Of a stretch of 64,000 bases of DNA, positions 45,835-57,185 are shown piece by piece. Source of the stretch: Diphasiastrum complanatum. Its lineage: Eukaryota > Streptophyta > Lycopodiopsida > Lycopodiales > Lycopodiaceae. The DNA is taken from assembly GCA_029204225.1 (NCBI GenBank), contig CM055095.1, positions 71,358,117 through 71,422,116 of the forward strand. Reading direction: 5' to 3'. Made by a program: the position numbers and the translations under genes. A model generated the notes under the pieces. It was not told the DNA's origin and did not search any database. It was given only the letters and a program-made list of their open reading frames with translations. Numbering within the stretch: the stretch's first letter is position 1; the number at the start of each line of letters is the position of its first letter.

Positions 45835-46436
45835 TCTTGGCTAAAAAAGGTTTGAAAGTTTTGAGCACCATTCCCAAACTATTCGATCCTAACCAAAAAT
45901 GAAAAGCGAAAGAAAAAGAGAAAAAAAAAAAACTTGAGTGAAACCAGCAAAGCGTTAGTAGAAATAGATTGAAAATACAATACAAAAAAAATAACTCGTT
46001 TTTATAGATTCCAAGGATGAGTCTCCTTCACTCTAATTGGCCACACTTCATTGGCAAAAGAATATAATCCAAGCTCCTCAAACAAACATAAACTTAATCT
46101 AATGGTTCTAAGAAAGCATAAAGCAAATCACATAAATCATGTGAACCTTACTTTTGTACAAATTAGGTTCTTTATTTTTAACTTGATTTTGTGAACTTGG
46201 GTCTTAATATTATTTATTTACACCTAAAACCTAAACTCTAAACCCTAAACAATTTAAAATAACTAGCAATGTGCTCATTGGGTTGAGCTTAAACACGTAA
46301 AAAGTCAATGTCCTCGCACTTATTGGTCCTAACTATACAATGTAATGTGACGGGACCCACTAGATAAGACTTAGTCAACAATAATTTGCGTGACGAAACC
46401 CACTTATTTATTTATGTACAAAAAATACTCACAACA
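45538..46436 (-). repeat. Right outer LTR of the dimer
   Basis: 899 bp on the minus strand, starting TGTTGTGAGTATTTT and ending GATGACACA. It carries (GA)n at 45784-45831 and three sub-repeat copies. It preserves the uninterrupted sequence into which LARD copy 2 inserted in the left outer LTR. Confidence 0.85.
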
Positions 46437-47460
46437 GTTTTGTGCTCCATAGAAGACTATAAGGGTGGTCTTCTTTTGGTATGTCATTACAATTTGCTCG
46501 ACTATAAATTTTTAATTTCAAGTAACTACTTTGGTAATAAATATCAAAAAAGGAGAGTCAATTATTAGATTACATATTTATGCATGTCATTTAGATAGTG
46601 GATTTTACAGTCTAATTTCATAACCACATCTTCATTCACTAAAAAAAAAGACTTTTGTATCTCTGGACGAATCAATTACTTTTTTTTTTTGTACGTAAAT
46701 GTAACCAAGTTGTTCCATAGTCAGTTATTAAGAATGCATCACACCCCCAAATAATGATCTTCTCTAAAGTATAGAGAGAAAAATCTGTTTAAAAATAATA
46801 ATTGAGATTTTCTTAAATGCAAAAAATTTACAAATAAAATTGGCAAAAGCAATATTCTTTTAGAAAGTCTGACCATACACATGTTTTTCTATGCTTACGC
46901 AAACATAGTTCATATCACCAAAAGGCTCAATGCTCTGAGCCATTTTATTGGGATCATGGGTGCCTGCGAAAAATTCAACTTGCGCTCAAGACTCGCGCAC
47001 CCGGGACAATGGTGCCTGCGAAAAATCTTGGGACCACGTACGCCGGAAACTCACACGCCCAGGATTACAGTGCTTGAGAAAATTCTTGAGATCACAAGCG
47101 TCGGAACCATGGTGTTCGGGACCCAGGCACCATGTCTCTCTTGTCATAAAATCGCACATGCTTGCCCGTCCAAGCGTCCTCTACGCATACAGGCCCGCTC
47201 ATTATTCTTGTCCACAAGCAAATAAGCTGACTTCAAATACCAAGTAGACAATCACCTACTCAGACTGTGTAAAATATATCCTAGTCGTTAAAAACATCTA
47301 TCTGCTTACCTTCCTCCAAAACCTCTCTCAATCAAATCAAATCAAATCCACACGCGCGTGCGTGCTTTCTCTCTCACAGCTCTCTGAGCTCACAACTCGC
47401 GCTCTCTCACAGCTCTCGCGCTTTCTCACAACTCTATGCTCTCACTCGCGCGCTCCTACA
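46437..47460. other. Rearranged repeat sequence
   Basis: 46860-46930 matches 33225-33305 in reverse complement. The segment 46950-47240 is GC-richer and holds two close copies of GGTGCCTGCGAAAAAT (46969 and 47001) with weaker echoes. 47340-47455 is rich in CTCTCACAGCTCTC-like words. No gene is recognised. Confidence 0.45.
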
Positions 47461-47545
47461 TAGAAGTCCATATAAAATGATGTCACATCTCGATACATCC
47501 CCATGTGAATTGATATAGGTGTTACCAAAAATTTCTTACATAAAA
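47460..47545 (-). pseudogene. Second SnRK1 kinase scrap
   Basis: On the minus strand the sequence matches 33330-33445, including the intron end and the codons for SRCDIILYGLL. It is too short to be functional. Its order relative to the neighbouring repeat differs from the first copy, so at least one rearrangement has occurred. Confidence 0.6.
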
Positions 47546-47574
47546 CTTAAAAATTAAGTGTTCAAGTAACAAGT

Positions 47575-47960
47575 CCTAATGTGATAATACATTATAAACT
47601 TTTAATGTGGTTTAAACTCCAATCTCATAAAACTCCCCCTATTAAAAATCCTTGGCTTTGGTCAATTCACTTTAAGATGACAAATTTAAAAAATAAAAAT
47701 GACTTACAAAATTTATTGTCTTTCTCTTTAAATAAAATTTTGTCCTTAAAAACAAATTTGATTAAAGTTCACTCTAACAAAATCTCCTATAAATAGGTTG
47801 GAACTAGTCAAAACAGGTTTTTTTAATAAAAATTATCATTTTTCAAGTCAATTATTTACGGTTTTTAAAAGATATTTTCAATTGACCTAGTTAGTGACAG
47901 GAAACTGTCAAAGTTAAAATCGTCATTCCTTTTACTGATTTCAGAGTCATACTAAATTGA
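47575..47960 (+). repeat. Dispersed repeat X, copy 3
   Basis: Matches 32575-32940 on the same strand, with landmarks AAATCCTTGGCTTTGGTCAA and CAAAATCTCCTATAAATAGG. Confidence 0.75.
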
Positions 47961-48867
47961 CGTCCAGATTATAAAAAAAATTTAAAAAATTGTTTTATTT
48001 TATAGTTACATGATGTCAACGTGTATAATATTGATGAAAACAATGTGTTTGCAACCTTTGAAAAAATTGCATCATAACTTTCACGTCTTTGTGGCCTAAT
48101 GTTAGCATTACTACACAAATTGACAAATTTTAATAAAAATCAATAAATTATTAATTGTCCTAAGTGGCAGTGAAGGATTTATCATAAATCAAGTCAAACT
48201 TCCAATCCCCTATCTTTTCTCTCACCCCCTTCACATTGCCTCCACGACACATTTCGATTCACATCGCCACACCAATATCAAAGACAAGCACAGGTGCCAA
48301 GAGATGGTCATCAAATTCGCACTTTAAGCATGTTAGAAGATTTGATTCCTAGAAACTTTCTATGCAAATATTTAAAAGATTCTAACTATATAATTGTATG
48401 AAGGATATTTAAAAGCAGAATCATGGCCACAAGACTATAGAGAGCATTGCAAATCAGCGACAAAGGAGCTCCAGAGGAGCCAGTACCAACAAAGTTGACC
48501 AGAGACCAATGAGCAAAAACAAAGCCTAGTGCCTCATAGCCATACTTTACGACAATGGGAATAAACATGGCCGAGTCGGCAAAAGTATTAGATCTACTGG
48601 AAATAAAGTCAAACACCCGTAAAAAGTGCATTGTACTTGCAAGCCTATGGTGCAATATTTGAAAATAAACTAACTCTCGAATGGGCCAAAGAAAAAAAAG
48701 ACCCAAGTAGTTAATTGAATTTAATTAAAAAAAAATTATCAAGTCAAGTTATTATGATACATTGTTTTGGGTCCCAAACCCTAATCCTAGTCTTGTCTAT
48801 AAAAAGGTATGTGACATCATTTTGCATTCACCTTTGTATCATTTTGTGTGTGTGTGTGTGTGTGTGT

Positions 48868-48917
<50 letters not shown>

Positions 48918-49604
48918 AACTAGACTTGCGAGAAACATGTGAAGAACAAAAAGTTAAAACTATTGTTGTGCCATTACCCCTTTAAAAAAAAAGGGTGTTA
49001 CTATCAAAGTGCACAATCAAATTTACTTCTCACAAATACGACAATTTACTAGCATTCACGAGAGGTAAACAAAACAGAAGAATCAAATACAATTCTCTCT
49101 TTTTTAAAAACTAGTTAGTCCTCTAGGCTCTCACAAATTATAAATATAGAATTATTGGTGCTACTCAACATACATTAAGCATAAGTGTCAATTCTAGCCA
49201 TATGTAATAGACATAAGAATCACTTAAAAGGGTTTTCCTGGCATGTCTATGCCACATAACAAAGCGTGCCCTTTTTTAATCTTGGCATGAATTGGATCTC
49301 GGATATATGTAGTGTGCATATAAACTAATAGACACACTTTTTGTTGTCAGTAAATTACATGTTCTTCAGTTTGTAGTGTGATGATGTTTTTCTGCTTCAT
49401 GATTGTGAATTATGCATAACAATATTATTTTGTCGTGTGTTCATTCAGCTATGTGTGATCTCTCAATGTTTATGGGCCCACTTGCTTAAAACGACATGTT
49501 GGAAAAGAGAGAGTTCGATCATCTTTTCCTTTTTGCTTGGCACGAACCAGCTCGTGCGCAACCGAATCCATCGCAAATCAGGGAAGATAGTAAAGCTTAA
49601 TATG
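47961..49604. other. Intergenic, nothing supported
   Basis: AT-rich. A minus-strand frame (48706-48386) is hydrophobic and protein-like, but I cannot assign it. Contains a (GT)n run at 48846-48914. Confidence 0.35.
48846..48914 (+). repeat. (GT)n microsatellite, one interruption
   Basis: A GT run broken by GGG near 48868. Confidence 0.9.
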
Positions 49605-50280
49605 GCGTCTGACGGATCAATGGAGACAAGAATGACTGATCGTCTGGAGGGAGAGAACTATACTGGAAGATGAAGATAGTTCCTAGGGAGAGAGGGCTAT
49701 GGGGCGTGGTTGTAGGGATAGAATTAGCCGATTTGGATCAAGAAAGTCATGCCAAGAGCAACACCCAAGTTGAAGCGGTGGCTAGTAAAGAAGCAAAGGC
49801 TCACATGTTGTTATGCATGTCACTTCAACCATCTCCAACGTGAGAGATCAAGAAACCGCCAAAGGTGTCTAGGACACATTGCAGCATAGCTATCACAGGC
49901 AAAAAGATTTTCCAGGAACCTCATGCTTAAGAGGAAACTAAGAAGCACCGAGATGATCACCACAGTCTACCACGAAACTAAGATCTTCTGGTGATGATGT
50001 TGGATGGATTCCAAGAAAATATGGCTATGGACTTTGGTAGTAGAAGACTGATACAAGAAGAAGGGAGGCGTAGCATGAAATGGCCCTTCTCAACGGATTC
50101 AAAAAGATGAGCTCCAAAGGTGGAAGGCAGGGTCAAGAAATGGAGAAGAGAAAGTCGACTCAAACAATGAAGGACAATAGGAAAAAAAATTGGCAGGACA
50201 AATCGGAGAAAAAATGCTTCTACTCTCAAGTCCCAAATCATGGTTTATACATAACATGCACGATGCATGTTGCATTAATG
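49605..50280 (+). pseudogene. Copia gag relic
   Basis: Fragments in shifting frames resemble copia gag. MTDRLEGENYTG (near 49635) is followed by RERGLWGVVVG and KEAKAHMLLCMSL, equivalent to the L.G.NY..W / A...I..S. plan of the UBN2-type gag. The C-terminal end has KSEKKCFYSQVPNHGLYITC (near 50200-50260), a zinc knuckle with its second Cys changed to Ser. Several frameshifts are present. No LTR or PBS was found next to it. Confidence 0.6.
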
Positions 50281-50436
50281 TCCATTGTCAAATATGATCA
50301 TGAATCATGTAATTACTATTGTGACTTTTGTAAGTAGTGTGTATGTCATTATGTATGAGTCATGACTTGAGACTCATCACTCACGTAGACTTTTTACTTG
50401 TACAGTAGTGTATTTACTATTTCGAAATTTGAATTC

Positions 50437-50585
50437 TGTACAAGTTGTAACTGACAATGCGGGTAATTGCGTTGTGATGGGGAGGCTTGTCCATGACATT
50501 TTCTGGACGCCTTGTGCTACACATTGTCTGGACCTCCTATTTGAGGATATGCCTTGGATTAAGGAGGTGGTTGACACACATTGGA
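50437..50585 (+). pseudogene. hAT transposase DUF659 fragment, separate copy
   Basis: Encodes VQVVTDNAGNCVVMGRLV and then DIFWTPCATHCLDLLFEDM, the DUF659 core of hAT transposases. The same segment recurs at 57474-57610 within the longer hAT gene, so this is an additional diverged copy, not a missing exon. Eight codons between the two quoted blocks are shortened relative to the other copy. Confidence 0.7.
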
Positions 50586-51345
50586 GAGTTAGTTTATAGT
50601 TAGAGCTTTGGAGTTAGTAGTTAATGTAATAGTATTAGAGGTTTTAGAATTTTTAGGTTAAATTTTAGTTAGAAGTTAGTATTTAGCTTAGTTAGGATAG
50701 ATTTCCTTGCAATCTTGATTTTGAAAATTGAAACTTAGGCTTTAGTGTCCAGTCAAGATTTGAGTCACAAACCTTGCCCGCATTGCTATCAGGAGGCTTC
50801 TCTTTATATGTGATCTCCCCTTCCACTTAGCGGAGACACCTAAATGGGAGAAGGAGATGTTAGTTGTTTGAAGGATTGATTCAGAGTGGAAAGGGCCTAG
50901 CATGGAGCAGCTGAGGACTAAAGAGTTGCTTCAGGAGAGAGATGAAGTGAGCAGAGAGCTAGAGCCCATCAGGTGAGTTGTGACCCGTGACTATTGCAAG
51001 TTGCAACTTGGCTTGCATAATGTAATAATTAATCACTAATATGTATTGTAATTTGTATGGAGTATCAATGTTGTCTTGTTTTTCATTCCTTGAACCTTCT
51101 ATAAATCTTTAACCACACACTAAAAATGTAGGAAGTCCTGGGCTACGTATGGGTGCCCCATCATCTCTGATGAATGGAGTGACGCAAGGAAGAGACATGA
51201 TATCATCAATATAATGGTCTCTTTTTGTATGGGCACCATGTTCCTTTGCACCATCGACACTTCTGAGGCAGGTAAGACACCTTTCAAGTTTCCAAAATTC
51301 CAAATCCCCAATATGCAGCATGCACTATGCAGTGTGCATTGGTGA

Positions 51346-51920
51346 CGAAGAAACAAAACGTTTCTATTACCAAAGCTTTGCTAGCTTTCAGCCCTCAGTC
51401 TGACGAAAAGACACGAAGCAAAAATGTTCGTGAACATCACGAAAAGACACGAAGCAAAAATGTTCGTGAACACCCTAACGAAAGACACGACCGCAAAAAG
51501 TTCGTGAAAGAAAAAAATTTGTGATACAGCAGGAGAAAGTCAGACGACACAAAAGTCAAACGGCTCAAAGCGACACGAAAATCTTCGTGACACTTTTCGA
51601 CCTTCACGCTCCAAAGGATCAGGAAGATCATGCAAGTACCAAGAAATACAAAAACCTCTGATCTGATATGATGACGTCAGTGGAAGAGTGTTAGGACGTG
51701 CCTATCTCCATTCTAGAGGATTGTAGGAATGATCTAGCCGGCAGTGACCAGCAATCATATCTGAAATCCATCCTTTTGTTCGCGATTAATTTGATTTCGA
51801 TTCAGCAATGTCAATATCAGAGCTTGCTCAAGTTTCGTTTCAGTTCGTTTCATCCGGTTTCGCTTCGTTTCGTTTGAGAGCCTGATTAATGTTTGCAATT
51901 TGCGTTCATTTTTCGTTTCA
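51346..51920 (+). repeat. 5' LTR of the copia element (575 bp)
   Basis: Starts CGAAGAAACAAAACG (the 3' LTR has TGAAGAAAC) and ends TTTTTCGTTTCA. It contains tandem CACGAAGC...GTTCGTGAAC units, a TGACGTCA palindrome (51672-51679) and TTTCGTTTCG pentamer repeats. About 430 bp present in the 3' LTR is absent here. Confidence 0.9.
51672..51679. promoter_or_regulatory. TGACGTCA palindrome in the copia 5' LTR
   Basis: Perfect bZIP/TGA-type (CRE, as-1-like) core, also present in the 3' LTR at 56473-56480. It is a plausible U3 enhancer; function is inferred only. Confidence 0.5.
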
Positions 51921-51921
51921 G

Positions 51922-51934
51922 TGGTATCAGAGCC
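51922..51934 (+). promoter_or_regulatory. Primer-binding site of the copia element
   Basis: TGGTATCAGAGCC, one base after the LTR end. Confidence 0.95.
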
Positions 51935-52031
51935 ACCTTTCATAGTCTGACATAGCCAGAAAGCTATCAGATCCAAGAGGCTAAGCATTCAAACAAAGAA
52001 CCATCAACAAGTGAGAAGACAATTCACAGCA

Positions 52032-52920
52032 ATGGCTTCAATAAGCAGCATACAATCCAAGATTTGTACAATCCTCGATTCATCAGGATCTAACTTCCTA
52101 GCATGGAGGGTTAAGACCTCGCTGATACTGAAGGGAGAAGGATTATTTCTCTGAGTAGATGGCACCGAGGAAATGCCTAGAACTACAAGCAAATTGCTAC
52201 GCGAATGGAGGGAGAAGAATGACAAGGCAGTAGCCGTGTTATCTTCATCCATCGAGGATAGCCTAACTCTTGACCTAGCTACAATCTCTAAAACAAAGGA
52301 GATGTGGGATACATTACTCACAAGATTTCAGATGAAATCACGCGGTCAGATTATGTTGCTCGAAGACCAGCTGACAAACCTACAGTGGGATGGTAAAGAC
52401 CTCACTTCCTTCATTAGGAAGATGAAGAATCTATTCTTATCACTACACAATTCTGGAGCAGAAAATGCAGTGCCAGCAGAGAAGCAGCTTACATATATGT
52501 TGAGAGCCTTACCAAGATCCTTCCAGACAACCAGAACGCTGCTAGCAAAAGATCCTACAATGACACTCGAAAAAGCTGTTGTCGAGATTCGAGAAGAAGT
52601 CGAAGCTCAAGAGCACCTTGATCACAAGGATGCTTCTGACCAAGCTCTCTACAGCAACAAGGAAAAATAAAAAAAACAGTTCAAGCCTAAGAGAGTCAAA
52701 TCCAAGGCAGGATCGAGATCAGCAAACAAAAGGAGCCTGCAAAGGCAAGTCGAAGAACAAAGGAAGGTCGAAACAGCAGAGTGGAGACAAGAAGACATCG
52801 TGAGATGCAAACGCGAAGGACATATTGTCGATTCGTGTTGGCTTAATCCGAAAACCCACTATCATAAGAAGGGTCATGCAGCCATGGACTGCCGCCAGAT
52901 TCCAAGAAACAAATCAGCTC
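52032..52920 (+). pseudogene. Copia gag with UBN2 domain and degenerate zinc knuckles
   Basis: Opens MASISSIQSKICTILDSSGS with FLAWRVKTSL. It is stopped by TGA at 52152-52154 (Trp or similar expected), then open again to 52670. The UBN2-type gag core includes MWDTLLTRFQMKSRGQIMLL and NLFLSLHNSGAENAVPAEKQ. A TAA at 52668 and frame changes follow. The knuckle region (52801-52895) reads CKREGHIVDSC and KKGHAAMDC, each lacking part of the CCHC set. Gag would form the particle of this element. Confidence 0.85.
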
Positions 52921-53019
52921 AAAGCAGACGGAGAACAATAATAGTTCATCCTAAGTCGAGAAGCCAGAGAGCTCAAAGATGGGTGAAGAAAGATCGAATC
53001 ACGGGAATTCGATCGCCTA

Positions 53020-54120
53020 CATGTGTGCAATGTCAACACCTGACACACAGGAGGTAATCCTTGATTCAGAAGCTACCTCGCACTTCGTTACATCAAGACG
53101 GATCATGTCTGATTTTCGAAGTGCAGATCCATCAAGATTTATCGTTCTTGGAAATGGATCGAAGCATCAAGTGAATGGTATTAGTTCACTGTGGCTCAAC
53201 ACAAACGGCAGAGACAGACGACTCGAAGATGTTCTGTTCGTGCCTACACTGCAACAGGACTTGCTATCAGTGGCAAGAATAACTGATGCAGGGATGCGTG
53301 TGACGTTCTCAGACGAAGCATGCAACGTTGTTGATGCAAGTACCAATACGCTTATCACTCAAGGAAGAAAAAAAAAACAACTTGTATCACTTGAAGGTAC
53401 ACCTACCTGCAGATCAAGTGCATCAGACTCATGATGATTCGCCATATACTCTATGGCACAGGAGGAGACTATGTCATATGAATTCAATGGCATTATATCA
53501 AGCAAGCCATCATGGATCAATCATAGGGGTGAGCACCTCGAATGCAACCAATTCAATGACATGTAATGCATGTCTGAAGGGCAAGATGTCACGTACTCCT
53601 TTTGTAAAAGACTCCTACAAAACTACAAAGATTATGGAGCTTGTACATTTTGACATCTGTGGACCTTTCAACGTGATCTCAATAGGAGGCTCAAAGTATT
53701 ATATAACCTTTATTAATGATTATAGTAAATTTGCCAAAGTCTATTTTATTTACAATAAATCAAAAGCACTTGACAAGTTCACAAAGTATGTGAATTGGGC
53801 AAAAAGATGCACTGGTAATAAAGTGAAGCAGATCATAACAGATTGAGGTGGAGAAGACATCTCAAATCGATTCACTGACTTCTTCAATGATCGTGGAATC
53901 ATTCACAAAAGAACTGCATCTTACACACCACAGCACAACGGTGTTGTAGAAAGAAAGAACATGACTCTAATGGAAGCTGTCAGGTGCATGATGGCCTATT
54001 CAAAGGCTCCAAGAGTGTTGTGGGCTGAAGCAGTAGCTACAACTGCTTATATTCAGAACAGGACAAGAAAGTCTGGTGTTCCTCACACGACACCACATGA
54101 ATTATGATGGGGTAAGAAAC
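53020..54120 (+). pseudogene. Copia protease, pre-integrase and integrase
   Basis: Protease: VILDSEATSHFVTSRR, where the catalytic DSG is DSE, so activity is unlikely. Then VLFVPTLQQDLLSVARIT. The GAG-pre-integrase zinc segment is LWHRRRLCHMN...CNACLKGKMS. Integrase core: ELVHFDICGPFNVISIGGSK supplies the first catalytic Asp. IITD is followed by TGA (53844-53846) where Arg or Asn is expected before GGED. HNGVVERKNMTLMEAVRCMM carries the catalytic Glu. A stop near 54107 and another near 54159 break the C-terminal half. The short end of integrase (DEKAEQRYLVGYDNHSSYYR) is at 54190-54260. Confidence 0.85.
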
Positions 54121-54760
54121 CCAATCTGACTCACATCCGTATCTCTGGTTGTGCAGTTTAAGCACATGTTCCTGATAAGCTTCAAAAGAAGCTTGATGAA
54201 AAAGCAGAACAGAGATATCTTGTAGGATATGACAATCATTCGTCATACTACAGAGTCTATATGTCAGAGATAAACACAGTGAAGACAGTTAGAGATGTCA
54301 AATTTGATGAGAACAGAACGATGGCCAATGATGATCCTGTCAGTTATAAAGTCCTTGGTAGACAATACTATGATCTACTAATTGTGACAGAGGGAGCAGA
54401 GGACGAACACTCAGACGAAGATGTTCGAGTCGCACCTCATTCGAGTGACGAATCAGACGAAGAAAGATTCGCAAGCCAGCCTACTACTACAGTACCTGTA
54501 AACCGAAATGGTTCCGGACCTAGCAGAACTGATAAAGGCAAGAGCATTGCAGTTCCAAAATGATCTCCTAGAAGATCGACAAGAGAATGAAGAGCGCCAG
54601 CAAGATTTGTGCCAGGCAGCTCAGCTTCTACATCAGAAGAGTTTTGCGGGTTCAATGGAGAACCACAAACATTCGAGAAAGCGATTGAATGTCCAGAAAA
54701 GGACAATGGATCCAAGCCATGAAAGAGGAGATGGAATCCATGAGGAAGAATTAGGTATGG
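54121..54760 (+). pseudogene. Copia integrase C-terminus and linker to reverse transcriptase
   Basis: LVGYDNHSSYYRVYMSEINT matches the copia LGY....K.YR.Y......V..SRDV block, followed by VKFDENRT and an acidic Ser/Asp/Glu-rich linker (HSDEDVRVAPHSSDESDEE), typical of the spacer before reverse transcriptase. A stop at 54561-54563 and a frame change interrupt it. Confidence 0.7.
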
Positions 54761-54763
54761 ACG

Positions 54764-56220
54764 TTGCAGCCATTACCAGATAAGCGAAAGACTGTAAAAT
54801 GCAAGTGGGTATACAAGCTGAAGTATGGACCGAATGGAAATATTTCTAAGTATAAAACAAGACTTGTAGCGAAGGGGTTTTCTCAGAGATATGGTATTGA
54901 TTATGCTGAGACCTTCTCTCCTGTCATGAAACATTCATCCCTACGTTTATTGTTCGCATATGCAACTGCTTATGATCTCAGGATTCACATCGTGGACGAG
55001 AAGACAGCCTTCTTGCATGGTGAGCTAGACGAAGTAGTCTACATGGATCAACCTCCAAGCTACGTTTCGAACTCACTTCCCACTTATGCATGCAGAATGA
55101 ATAGGAGTATCTACGGTCTGAAGCAGTCAGCGCGACAATGGTATAAGAAGAACGATCAAGCCCTCAAGTCTTTAGGATTCAAGCCACTAGTTGCTGATTC
55201 TAATGTTTATGTAAGAAGATCATCATTGTAGCTGTGTATGTGGATGACACTTTGATATTTTGCAAAAGTGAAGAGCTTATTGCTGAGGTGAAGTATGACA
55301 TCTCAAAACATTTCGAGATTGCAGACCTGGGAGAAGCCATATGTGATCTTGGCTTACAGATTGACAGAGACTATGAGGGAGGTAAGTTGTTCCTTCATCA
55401 GTCCAGATATACCCAAAAAATCCTAGAAGATTTTGGGATGCTGAGTTGCAAGAGAGCAAATACTCCCATGCTTGCAAGAATAGTCCTGACGAATGAATAT
55501 TGTTCAAAGATTGAAGAAGAAAGAGAGTTGATGCAGCTTACACCATACAGGAAGCTAATCGGATCGCTAATGTACCTTGCAGATAACACACGTCCTGACA
55601 TTGCTTATGTCGTGTTCAGGATGAGCCAATTTTGTACAAATCCAGGATCAACTCATTGGAAGATTGCGAAACGAATTTTGCAATACCTCCAATTAAAGAT
55701 TTTGGTTTGTGTTATTCTCGTGATGCGGGGTTCTAGATGCTTTCCTGTAGTGATGCTAGTTGGGCATGGCATCTCTCAAGGACGACTGCAAAAGTATCTC
55801 AGGAGGATGCACCATCGCGTCAGGAGCAGCAATTCTCTAGGTCAGCAAGAAGCAGACCATCGTGGCTCAGTCATCCTGCGAAACAGGTATGTTGCAGCAG
55901 CAAAGATGGCTAATGAAATCATTTGGCTCAAACAGTTCCTTGACGAACTGGGCGAAACAAGAAGTGAGCCTTTGACTTTGCAGATGGACAATACATTTGC
56001 AATACATCTGACAAAGGATCCTATGTTTCATTCAAGGACGAAACACATCGCAATCAAGTATCACTTGATAAGGAATCTGATCAAGAAGAAGATGTTGAAG
56101 ACTATCTTCATTGGAACAAAGGAAATGGTGGCTGAAATTTTCACAAAGGCCTTAGACAAAGGTTTATTTGAGAAACATAAGAGCAGTCTTGGAGTCATCA
56201 AGCTACCACGCTTTGAGAGG
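54764..56220 (+). pseudogene. Copia reverse transcriptase and RNase H
   Basis: RVT_2-type polymerase: KWVYKLKYGPNGNISKYKTR, LVAKGFSQRYGIDYAETFSP, AFLHGELDEVVYMDQP, IYGLKQSARQWYKK. A one-base frame change near 55229 precedes the catalytic YVDD (55237-55248). PYRKLIGSLMYLADNTRPDI follows. The RNase H part is scrambled by frameshifts between about 55690 and 55880, then recovers as AAAKMANEIIWLKQFLDELG and ends with the typical EIFTKALDKGLFEKHKSSLG. The element cannot produce an intact enzyme. Confidence 0.9.
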
Positions 56221-56224
56221 GAGA

Positions 56225-57185
56225 TGAAGAAACAAAACGTTTCTATAACCAAAGCTTTGCTAGCTTTCAACCCTCAGTCTGACGAAAAGACACGAAGCGA
56301 AAATGTTCGCGAACATCACGAAAAGACACGAAGCAAAAATGTTCGCGAACACCATGATGAAGAGACACGAAGGTGAAAAGTTCGTGAAAGAAAAAATTTC
56401 GTGATACAGCAAGAGAAAGTCAGACGACGCGAAAGTCAAACGACTCGAAGCGACACCCCTGATCTAATATGATGACGTCAGCAGAAGAGTGTGAGGACGT
56501 GCCTAACCCACCTCTCTTGTAATCCGTGATTAGTCTATCTAATTTGGTATGCTACTCTGAATGCATAAGATACATACATTAGGAGATAGATATACACATA
56601 ATACAGACTACAGAATAAAAGTCCTCCTGCAAGTGAGACAAGTTTTGTAAGCAAGATCCACAGAGATCTAAGAAGTCCGCTAGTAAGCGAAACATTACTC
56701 GTGGGAGACCACTGCTTCTCTCACGCCGACACGCTGTGTGGGTCTGTCATACAGCACTCGAAATCAAGAGAATCAATAAATGATATTACGCACATATCAC
56801 TCTTATCTTAGTCTGATCTTGAATGAATAATTGTCTGTCATCGCTTGTGTATCCCATTCACTCATTTATCAATTCCGCACACTGGTTTAGTTTTTGTTGA
56901 ATGTTGTGTTAATCTAAAACGTAGATCAGCAATGTGTGTCTACATTCTGGAGGATTGTAGGAAAGCTCTAGCCGACGGTCACTAGCAATCATATCTGAAA
57001 TCCATCCGAATTGTTTTTTGTTCGCGATTAATTTGATTTTGCTTCAACAATGTCAATATGAGAGCTTGTTCAAGTTTCGTTTCGTTTCACTTCGTTTCGT
57101 CCAGTTTCGCTTCATTTCGTTTCGTTTCGTTTCATTTGAGAGCCTGATTGATATTTGTAATTTGCGTTTCACATTTTTCGCATCA
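56225..57185 (+). repeat. 3' LTR of the copia element (961 bp)
   Basis: Starts TGAAGAAACAAAACG after the purine tract and ends TTTTTCGCATCA. Contains about 430 bp not in the 5' LTR (about 56505-56940), including AATAAA-type motifs near 56612 and 56783. It lacks about 80 bp that the 5' LTR has (about 51578-51655). Confidence 0.9.

Larger units (their letters stand above)
33721..46436. mobile_element. Tail-to-tail inverted dimer of non-autonomous gypsy-type elements
   Basis: The left half reads LTR-PBS-leader-gag-LTR-PBS on the plus strand (33721-42796). The right half has the same order on the minus strand (46436-42803). The halves meet at a perfect 12-bp palindrome with a 6-base centre (42785-42814) inside the two PBS copies. 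The bases outside are GTTTC (33716-33720) and GTTTT (46437-46441), a near-perfect 5-bp target duplication for the whole block. Neither half has reverse transcriptase or integrase. Halves differ in length because the left outer LTR contains a 4.5-kb LARD insertion and because the left internal region is longer (about 2.8 versus 1.9 kb). Confidence 0.75.
51346..57185 (+). mobile_element. Complete but defective Ty1/copia retrotransposon in a hAT intron
   Basis: 5' LTR 51346-51920, PBS 51922-51934, gag, protease, integrase, reverse transcriptase and RNase H in copia order, polypurine tract 56215-56224, 3' LTR 56225-57185. The target duplication GGTGA flanks both ends (51341-51345 and 57186-57190). 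The coding region is riddled with stops and frameshifts. The LTRs differ strongly in length (575 versus 961 bp) through deletions in each. Confidence 0.95.

Noticed and set aside
48386..48706. Hydrophobic minus-strand frame of 106 residues
   Set aside because: Possible membrane-protein fragment, but no recognised motif, no neighbouring exons and no start context. Not enough to call a gene.
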